The notes beneath the pieces were generated by a model. The model searched no databases. It was not told where the DNA came from and was given only the letters and a program-made list of their open reading frames with translations. From Cephalothrix spiralis (Eukaryota; Nemertea; Palaeonemertea; Archinemertea; Cephalotrichidae), in assembly GCA_032353305.1 (NCBI GenBank), contig JAUCNG010404917.1, forward strand, positions 1-10,433: DNA of 10,433 bases, given 5' to 3'. Of the stretch, positions 1 through 9,400 are shown piece after piece; within the stretch, counting starts at the first letter, position 1; every line of letters begins with the position of its first letter. A program made the translations under genes and the position numbers.

Positions 1-319
1 AAAGGTTTTAGGCCATGGACACAACACACAGTAAACTAATATTTCGACTTTATTTGTCGTTGTCAAAGTTGAATATTGCTTTGTTGTTTTTCCATACTAA
101 TCATAGGCGTCTGAGCAACATTTTCTATACAATTTAGCCTAAGGATCTTATGATATGAGCAAATAATAGTTAATGATGTGGCAAAATTAAAAGAATAGTT
201 TTGTGTTCACAAGGGCCTGTAATGTCCGAATATTGTGGTTGATAAAATATGTGTGTCTCTTCTTTTTTAATTCTTGAATTTATTTTGAATGCCGTTTGTG
301 CTATTGTGCTGTTTTCTAG
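1..319 (+). other. Presumed intron upstream of the first visible exon
   Basis: AT-rich sequence with no exon I can support. It ends in a good acceptor: a T-rich tract, then TTTTCTAG at 312-319. The first visible exon begins mid-codon, so at least one coding exon must lie further upstream. A 40-codon open frame from an ATG at position 15 ends in TAG near 135 and has no convincing donor in the right phase, so it is not annotated as coding. Confidence 0.6.
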
Positions 320-432
320 ATTCGTCGCATGCTCCTCTCCTGACTCTACCAGAGTCACCGCTTAAAGGCCAATTCCTCGGGAACGATGCCCAGAAGGATA
401 GCTTGCAACGAGCTAATATGGCCCAAATGCAG
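320..432 (+). CDS. Exon A: N-terminal cytoplasmic region
   Basis: Acceptor TTTTCTAG before 320; donor GTAAGA after ATGCAG at 432. Only one frame is open. It begins with AT, completing a codon started upstream (phase 1), runs 37 codons from Ser-Ser-His-Ala to Ala-Gln-Met-Gln and ends in phase 0. That matches the phase 0 start of the exon at 2684. The peptide is polar with no recognisable domain and lies far N-terminal of the membrane segment, so it is presumably cytoplasmic. The exon is short and separated from the next by the largest intron here, so it is slightly less certain than the longer ones. Confidence 0.7.
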
Positions 433-3400
433 GTAAGATAGTATCGTATCAAACTTTTTGAATGAATAACTCGTCTGTACTTGAACAAGACCTGTATTAA
501 ACTAAATCCTCCAATCTTTTTCTAAACACCATCTTATGCACTAGTCAAAGAAATCCATCGATGTACGGGAATGTTTTAACGACCATTTAGCGCCGGCGTA
601 AACGTCGCATGCTTTGCCAATTTTAGTGCGTAGAAAAGCGCTAGCTTGCGAGCGACCAACATACGAAGGGACTGCTACAGGCGTTTTCATTGCAGCGAAG
701 ACCGATGCTTCAATTATTGGACAAAAAATGTGCTTGTTGACAATGCTTGAAAATTCAGCCACACAGATTCAGACTATAGCAGTATATCTAGCGTGTAGTT
801 ACTCTTGCTATCATAACCTTTCCCTGCGCTTAGCCAATTGAGTCGCGCTTTGTTCCAAATCGAGTACTCTGCTCCGTGATACATGCCTAAGTAGCGCAAC
901 ATAGGTCTTTAGCCAGCGCTTGCATCGTCATACATCGCCCCATGTACCGATGCATGTCATTGACTAGTGTATTATTTTCAAAGATCCCTCGCTATCTATC
1001 CTTTTGGCCTATAATCAATTAAGATATTCAAAATTTCGTAAAAATGTAGAATTTACAAGATATTGCATTTTAAATCAAAATTTAATTTATTTTAATAATC
1101 TAAGGGGCGGGAACCGGGTCAAAACTAATGAACTATAGTCCACACATTAGTCCGTACTAATGGACGATAGTACAATGAAATATAATCCGGATAGTGTTCT
1201 ATTAGTCCGCGGGAAATGACAAAGTATGACCCAACAACACAACGACGTTATTTCAACCTCGAAATATAGATCCAAATCAAAGATCTAGATTTCAGTATTC
1301 CACCGTTATTTCAACGTTGAAAAAACGATCGTTATTTCAACGTTGAAAAAACGATCGCAAGGATATTTGAACGTTGAAACGATATTGTATTTCAATGTTG
1401 GAAAAACGTGCAGTGCTTGCTTGGACGGGCCTCAAATACTTTTCTCGTCCCTAAAATAATATGATGGTGAACTTGTACTTGTCTGTCCACTACTATAATT
1501 CTGTCACCTCTTTTTCACATAATAATAGCGTCCTCTACTCCTAAATATACATAATTAAGTTTTAAAGTTTTGTTTTCTAATTCTCTCTGCATGACCCTTA
1601 TTAAAGTCTATATTTAAAGTAAATAATTGCTCGACTAAATTGCATTTATGTAGATGATAGATGTAGATTTGTACATCTAGTAAATTAGTTTACTAAATTA
1701 GTTTACTAACACAACATTTAATTAGAAGTAGTAGCTTTATGCGCATTTCATATAGAAGATGCAAATAATAATTTGGCAATGAAAAACAATAACTTCTTGT
1801 GTTAAAGATTAGAAAATGACGGTCAAACATGGCGCCTGATTCAGCCTGATTTCAAATTAATTTACATTTTATTATTTTAATATGTTCGCATGGCCGGAGG
1901 TTCACTACAAGTGTAAAAGAGGGGAGGGGAATATCAACCTTGAATCTACGTATGTTATAGCAAGTTCTCTCTGTATGCAATGCATCCATTTCGTAAAAGT
2001 GAGGGAGTGCTAGGTCATTTATCGGGAAAACGCTATTTTTCAGATTGTGAAAGTACCAAGCAATTCACATATCGGAGCATAATTCGAACACAGTATTACG
2101 AGGCATAATCAGTAGTGATCGAAATGTGGTTGTTCCCATTTTCAATTAGCAGAAACTACGTCTTTGTTGCCCGCCCCCAATTACGGATTTATAAGACGAT
2201 AAACTCAACACCCCATTTTTGATATGCAATAATTGAAATGATTAGATACATTTATGGACCAGATAGGAATTTGTCCTTTGACATAAAAACATTACCAAGA
2301 AAGGGTTTCATTTGCAGAATGACGCCACTACCTAATGGCGTGATTAATATACAATAGAAATACTGGGAGAGTAACGGTTAATATTTAAAAAGCTCATTAC
2401 TTGTTTTTTTCTTCAGTTAATACCAACAATTCAATGAGCAAAATTCCACAGGCCCATGTTTGAGTTCATTTTCTGTCGTTCTATAGTATAGTTACATAAA
2501 AACACAAATAAGTAACAATATTTCAAATATTAAATAAGTATAAAATAAAAACCAACTATGATTGAAGAAATTTCTTAGGTAATTTCAAATATTGCTTTTT
2601 TGCAAGCTCTTTTACCTTTGTTTGCTTAAACATTTAGGATTTCTTAGTAAACGTACATGAATCTTAAATTTAAGCTATCACAGCGGTCGAAGAAGAAGAA
2701 GAAAAGAAAACAACGACCACATGACTGGCCGGATGACTATGTTTCCAGCGAAGATGAGACCAATCTAGGTATACTTTACAGTACTGTAAATAATTGAGAC
2801 AAATAATCAAAAATAATGACGTGAGGTTATCAGGTTTAACTCGAATCTGTGTAGTCAGCTTTTTCTAAGAAAAAAGTAACTTATATATTCAAAATGATAG
2901 AATCTATAATCTTGATATTATGAATGTTAATTGCAGTATGAATTGTTTTTATGCTATCACTGGGGATTTTAAATAAAAAGAATTATTAATCATTATTTTC
3001 ATTCGTTTCGTAATTCTCAATCTATAAAACTCTCCTTCTCTAAAACTTATCCAAATAGATTTGCTACGACCTTTTTGTCCCGTTCATTCGCTTAAAACAG
3101 AAGCCCAATGCAGTCGGCAAAACTTCGAAAATTTCCGTAAAATTGGAAATCTCACCATGCCGGAAACATAACTGAAAACATGGTAATTGGATATTCTGTA
3201 TCTGAGCGACATTCTTTTACCGAAACATCTTGAGAATATAGAGGCCTGTTCATTATGACATAAAATGTTGTAGTTTTACGAGATTTTCTTGTTTACTTCA
3301 AAGATGTCATTTAAAATCAACGATTGTGATAATAGTTAAAACGTGTTTACAGCTTGCAATTCTGAAACGAATTAAAAATTAGGAAGACTTGTTTTGAAAT

Positions 3401-6400
3401 TTGCAAAAAAAACGCATAATTAAGACAATTCATACGAAATTAGATGTACATATAATTCATGACAAATTTCGAACCACTAATGGTGTTACTCCTTTAGGTC
3501 GTCATATTGTTCGGCCTCCAGGCAGAAGTCTTGCATTAGCAAAAGAAAGAACAGCTAAAAATGATAGCGATGGATCGTATCAAGGCTCATTGGCTGGTTC
3601 CGAAAGAATGGCAAATCCTACTAATGCTAGTCGAGAAGCACTTAGCAGTGACTCGGCAGTTACAGATTTAGATACTCTTGATGGTCGTAAAAGAGCGGCT
3701 CTAGAGAATAGGTAAGAAATGTGATTCCGACTTCCTTTATTAATCTTTAACATGATGACAATATCAATCCTGATCTTTGAATTATAGATGAGAATTAGAG
3801 ACGTTTTTTGGGTAAATGGACATCCACTGTACATAGGTAAAAATATGCTCACTTAATGACCTATATTAAGGGTAAAGTGTGTTGGACTTGTTGCTGTAAT
3901 CCATTATCAGATACATTCTGAATTTATACAAGTAATAAGCAATGGAAAGGTTCTGATTTAGGCCATCGTCAAAAAGCAATCATGCCGCTCATTGACTATA
4001 TTACGCCAAAAGGAATACATTTCCGACAGCGCACACATTTTTTTCTATCTTAAAAAAAGATAAGGCATGTTTGTCTAAGGAAATGTCATCCGATGGAATT
4101 TACTTCTACAGAAACTTTGGTCCAAAACATCAGGGTGACAACAAAATTCCATGACTTTTCCCTGAAATATCAAGAAATTTTCAGTCGCGACAACTTGAAA
4201 AAATCTGAAAAACAGTCAGTCGTGACATCATTTTCAACTGCCAAATAACCCAGGGCGACAAAAAAATTTACCCGGACGACATTTATTTTTCAAACTATTC
4301 CATGACATTTCCAGGTTTTCACTAGTTTTTTTAATTTTCCATGACATTTTCATGACAATTTGGGCCAATTATTTTGGAATTCCATGACATTTCCAGGTTT
4401 TCCAGACATGTTGTCACCCTGAACATTTGCTTCGGCAGGAACTTTGGTCTAAAAAATTTATTCCGACGTAATTTTCCTAGAACGAAACTGTCGTCAAAAA
4501 TAAGCCCAAAAAGCCAAACCTAAAACAACTTTCTAAAATTGTTTTAGGTTTGGAACTAGAGGCTTATTTTCGATGAATTTTCTGTGTCTATTTGAGCCAG
4601 TCATCTGATGCCCTCACAACAACTTGATCAGTGTTGATATATTTCTTGTATATTTCAATTATACAATAAATTCAATTTATTTTGAAGTAGATTTCTAATA
4701 CAGTTCAATCAAAGCAAAATAAATAATTTTGTTTTCGGCACTTCTTACTTCTTAAAACGCATCTGATATACGAATTTCATAGTTTATCAATTCCTTTCCG
4801 TTAGTACTGCTAACTATTACAGAACTGGAAGCCTTCCTCGACCAAGACAGAGAAATGCTTCAGATCCTGATCTATTGATGGATAATCAAAAAGATGACTA
4901 CGAAAAAGATCTTGATAGTACTTTAACTCGAGCTACAAGACCTGGGCTCGACTCAAACAAGAGAGGACAGGATGGATTTGAACCTCTTGAAGCAGTTGCT
5001 GAAATATCTGCAGATGAACATGACTTCCCTCCGCCGCCACCATCGATGCTAATGGGCGGTAGTCTAGACAGACGAAATCCAGAGGATAAAAAACGCGTCA
5101 TCTGGCAGGTAAGAAGCAGTAACCTATTCGGTAAGGTACCAATGTTTAATTAACCGACCAAATTTAATCGCGTTTTTTTCCAATTTCATAGATTCAAGCA
5201 ATGCTCAAATATTTTATAACCACCACGCTGCTTTAATGAGAGGGTGACGGGGAGGTCCGAACACGAATCACGTAGGCGAAAAAGTGTGTTTTCACGAAGC
5301 ACGAAATAGAAAATTATCCTTTCAAGAAAGTATACCAATTATATGATATATTTTGAAAAATCAGTTGTGATGCAGCCTATAAGTCCTATAATGGATATAC
5401 ATGTTATGAGCGAGCGCCGAAGGCGCGAGCCTTAAATTTTAAAATTTCATTCAAAATCATAGTAAAATCTTCACTTTAAATTCGTTTTTAATTAGCATCC
5501 TATATCACAAGTCACAGTATGTAAAAAAGAGGCTTTCACGAATCAAGATATTTAAAAATGTCTTTCACGGATTTCTGCAATTCACGAACACATTAAACAG
5601 AATTTTTCCCATTCACTGAGCACATTAATAAGGGCGTCACCCCACTTTAAATACAGAAAAGAAGAAAAAAAAGATCAGGTCATGTCTACAAAACATTGGT
5701 TCCAACATTTACATATCGCTATGGCTTCCTGTTGATTGACCCTTGTACTTAGCCACAGGGTTATCTTATGTGCACGAACTGTTCTCATAAGGTCGATAAC
5801 CCACCAAGCCGTTGGGAAAGTGTATTTGCACTTACGCGACCTAGTTTGGTGCACAGTGTGACACTGAGTGTCAGGTCGCATACATGGCCCGAAGTTGAAT
5901 CAAACGGGATTCAAATCACGATCTTCATATATTACGAGATGTACTCTAATGTCCGAGTTAACAGGACTGGCGCCGGAATATAGTATACCATAAGTAATTA
6001 GAAGAATATAAATATTCAGATTCCGGGATTTAGTGAAAAGTATAAAAGTAAAATGCTTTCACTTTTAAATTCAGAATTTTATTACGAATACTTTCTTATT
6101 GTTTAGGTTGATCAGGATAGACACTCTCCAAACCAAGTTAAACTGCCCCCAAAAGAACCACCTCCGGTAAAGAAGAAGCCAGTTATAGCAAGGCCTGCCT
6201 CTGCACAAGATAATTGTCGTTCATTAGATCGAAGCAGTAATGGAACAATGAGTAGCAGCAGCTGCAGTAGTGTTGTAACAGTAGTTCCAAATGATGACCC
6301 CAGATATCAAAGAGCACCTGCTATGAAGGCCCCGGAAAATACAAAGAGTGCAGCACAGTGTACAACTGGACAAAACTGCAAGGCTCCGATACCTGTATTT

Positions 6401-9400
6401 CCACCTAAAGTTCCAACATTGCCTTCTCCGGCTAATGCAGCTAATGCAAGTCCAGCAACTACTCTTACAAGGCCAAAAATATGTAAGTGTGTCACTCACA
6501 ATTCTTTAAAATGTGTACTGATTAGTGGTTACTCACCATATACAGGATCTTATTCAAACATTCATCTGTATCAACGTTTTTGATCTTGCATTCTAGCAAG
6601 TCACCCGCCATAAATTGCTCGATATCCGCCAACACCCGAAACGAATTTACAATAATACATTAAAGTTCTTAGTACTTGAAATCTTGTATTTATACAATCT
6701 CACCTACAAACATTTTATTTAAGATTAACCCTCCAATGACTTCCGCAAAGTGTACCACTCAACCAGGGACTGCCTCTATACTATCTTGCACTATCGAAAA
6801 TACCCCAGAGTTTCTTTTGTCAGTTTGTACATGTACTGTTCTCACAAGCTTTACGCAACCTAGTCTGGGGAACTATAATGTATGCTAGAATAGATAAGAC
6901 GGCGACTCGGTTCGAACCAACGATCATGATATTAGGAGTCACATACTCTACACCGACTTAGCTAACAGGATGGACGTACTTTCTACTTATTTTCTATATT
7001 ATTCTAGAATGTTAACAGCATGTTTCCTTCTTTCTTTCCTAGCTGGAAAACCAGTTCCAATACCAGTTGTACCAAACCGAAGTTCACCATGTCAAGACGG
7101 AAATTGCAGCCCAACCACAAACGCAAGACGTGTTGCAAATCTTACAGCTAAGAATCTCGCAGAACACCTAGACGGCAGATCATCTGAAGATGTTCCCGAT
7201 GAAAATGTTGATGATAGTGGAGTCGGATCATCAAATGGGGACACAGACACTAGTAGTGGCCAAAGATCAACAGAGCGCATTCCACGAGCTCCAACAGGAG
7301 CAAAAAACAAGAAGTAAGTATACGTAAATCCCACTGTTAACATATTAAACTAGAATGTTCAATTGTTCAGCATCAGTGCTGGAGTGCTACAGAAAATATA
7401 GCAAGCACGGTCACCAAGTAATGTGGCTATCTCATCCGTCCAGCTCTCTCCAAGTCCAGAAGCTTCTAAGAAAGCAATGTGAGTCTTCAAGATGGGAAGT
7501 GGTGGAAGAATACACACTTTGGTGTGTACGGCTATTTTATGCTGAGCAATTGCTGAGAATTCAAAAATGTTGTTAGACAACTTGCGACCTAGAAATAGGA
7601 CACTGTATAGTTTTTTCTCAGGAATTGTTTGAAGATGCCAATGAATAATTTGAGTAGGAATATAACTTTGGTGTCATAGGAATTGTGATAAATTTTAGTC
7701 ATGGTGATTTATAAATCTCGAGTCAACTTTTACTGGTGTGGATTAGACTAATTAGAAACTAATTATTCGATATTATTTCAGTTTCCATACAACTCTTTTG
7801 GCGATGGTTTCATTGATCGGAATCATCACTGGAGTATACAGTCAAACAACTGGAAAAGCAGAAGTTCACATCACAATATATGCTCCAAGAGGAGTAATTC
7901 AAAATGGTTCCGAAGTTTACACCAATAAAAAAGAAAAAGCAATAGTTAACACTTCCAAATGGTTTAAGAAAACTCAAATAGTTTGGTACGGTAAGTATTC
8001 TGAGTGGTAACGTGTATGTTATACTTGTGTCCCTGGATGTCTACGGTTTCCAGCAAGTGCAGGGGGCAAAATTCAAGGAGTTTCAAACAAAATTCAAAAG
8101 GTATTTTTGACACAGGAAATTAGTCTCAATTCAGGTTTATATATGGATTCCACGAACTAGAAAGCTTCTGGTCGTCGTGCATCATCTCGAAACCTTGGAC
8201 AATAGACGTAATACGTTATTGTTCTCGGTTTTATACTTAATGGTGTCACTTTAACTATTTTCAACATTGATTGTGCAATTTCTTAAAGCGGCATCAAATT
8301 AATAAATAAAAAGGTAAAGGCTAGTGAAAACCGAAGCTAGATTCCAAGCGAGAGTCTATTTTGGACTGAGGGTATTGACATGGTCGTGCCAGGTTATACA
8401 ATATAATTAAAGTAAGTTGGCTGGTGTAAAATGTATGTATATTATTTTCAGAAATTCCTGATGCTTATCTACCAGATCCAATGTCGTATACCCGTGACTG
8501 TCGAGACTTTAAGGAGTGCACAAAAGGCTGTAACATCATGACTGGTGAATGTCTTTGTCCCAGAGGCTATGAACCAATGCCAAATGATAAAACATCGTGC
8601 CGAGGTAAGATAACAATAAGTCAGAAACTTTATAATTCAAAATATATGACTAATGAAGTAATAATTAACGAACATATAGAATGTGTATCCTTTTTTAGCA
8701 TCTTAAACTTTTTTCCCTCAAAAAATATCAAAAATAGTGCCAAAATCTGTAAATTTCCACTATGAAGTATAAAAACTTATCCTGAACCGACACTTATTTC
8801 ATATCTATATCATAAATAAGAAATAGAAAAATGAGAATGTTTTTTTTATTATTGTGTTCATTGAACATTGATATAATGCATATGCATAGGACATCAAGTT
8901 GTCTGTTTATCTGATATTTAGGATAAATTCCTTCATTAGAACTATTTTTAAACCGCTAAAAAGACCTAAGAATAGATACCCATTAATTTTAATGTGATAT
9001 GTGACAGAATCAAACCTTTGATGAAAGAAATATATCTACTATCCTATTAGAGATACATTCATTTACCATATATTAATAAATGATTATCACATAGTTATGA
9101 TTTTATGAAGAAACATTTCAAAATTCAATTGATATTTACCTTGTAGTAGGAAGCTGTGCTACAGAGAGTAAATGTTATGGTACAGTACAATTATTTCATG
9201 AGCATCGCATATTTTGTGACAGTATTTTGATTCATAAATTTACCAAATTCATTATGATTTGCATGCTCATGATTAAATACTAACACTACTAATTTACTAA
9301 CACTTTAAAAGGAAATTGTCATCTAGTCCGCCATTTTAACTTTGAAATTTAAAAAAGTAGGTTTATCGATAATACAATTAATTGTCATTTTCATTATCTT

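Larger units (their letters stand above)
433..2683 (+). other. Intron 1 (2,251 bp)
   Basis: Largest intron in the window, with donor GTAAGATAG and acceptor AGCTATCACAG, whose pyrimidine tract is weak. It holds a foldback element (539-969), a small hairpin with arms CATTAGT and ACTAATG (1145-1162), a CAACGTTG repeat cluster (1241-1410) and a 13-bp tandem repeat (1681-1709). I see nothing gene-like from 1710 to 2683. Confidence 0.65.
3712..4822 (+). other. Intron 3 (1,111 bp)
   Basis: Donor GTAAGA, acceptor AACTATTACAG. From 3712 to about 4080 I see only AT-rich sequence. The rest holds a degenerate repeat interrupted by a 291-bp MITE (4131-4421), then an 86-nt hairpin (4491-4576). From 4577 to 4822 nothing stands out. 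Confidence 0.75.
5109..6106 (+). other. Intron 4 (998 bp)
   Basis: Donor GTAAGAAGC, acceptor TTATTGTTTAG. It contains a TTAA-flanked repeat element (5237-5646) and a tRNA-derived SINE (about 5751-5970), which together fill about two thirds of it. The remainder is AT-rich with no visible features. Confidence 0.75.

Noticed and set aside
15-137. ATG-initiated 40-codon open frame as a possible first exon
   Set aside because: It ends in a stop before any usable donor and cannot join the phase 1 start of the exon at 320. A 21-nt micro-exon at about 12-32 is equally unsupported.
541-841. Open frames of 73-75 codons on both strands
   Set aside because: They lie inside the foldback element, overlap on opposite strands, resemble no known protein and have no phase-compatible splice sites.
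3401-3497. Upstream extension of exon C to an ORF start at 3401
   Set aside because: The acceptor at 3497 gives perfect phase agreement with exon B, and the extension is AT-rich and lacks the exon's composition.
5675-5983. Open frames of about 70 codons on both strands
   Set aside because: They are inside the tRNA-derived SINE, and their translation crosses the pol III promoter boxes.
6224-6499. Minus-strand open frames opposite exon E, and similar ones opposite exons C, D and F
   Set aside because: Shadows of the plus-strand coding sequence; the plus strand has matching splice sites and phases.
6897-6973. A functional minus-strand tRNA gene
   Set aside because: The promoter boxes are intact, but the T stem is mismatched, the anticodon arm is ambiguous, and no acceptor stem closes; the shared body with a second copy indicates a SINE.
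7355-7580. 73-codon open frames on both strands in intron 6, considered as a cassette exon
   Set aside because: Splicing from exon F at a possible acceptor near 7370 brings a TAG in frame after about ten codons, and there is no good donor.
8876-8887. ATGCATATGCAT palindrome as a POU or octamer-type binding site
   Set aside because: A single short palindrome in AT-rich intron is expected by chance, and nothing around it suggests an enhancer.
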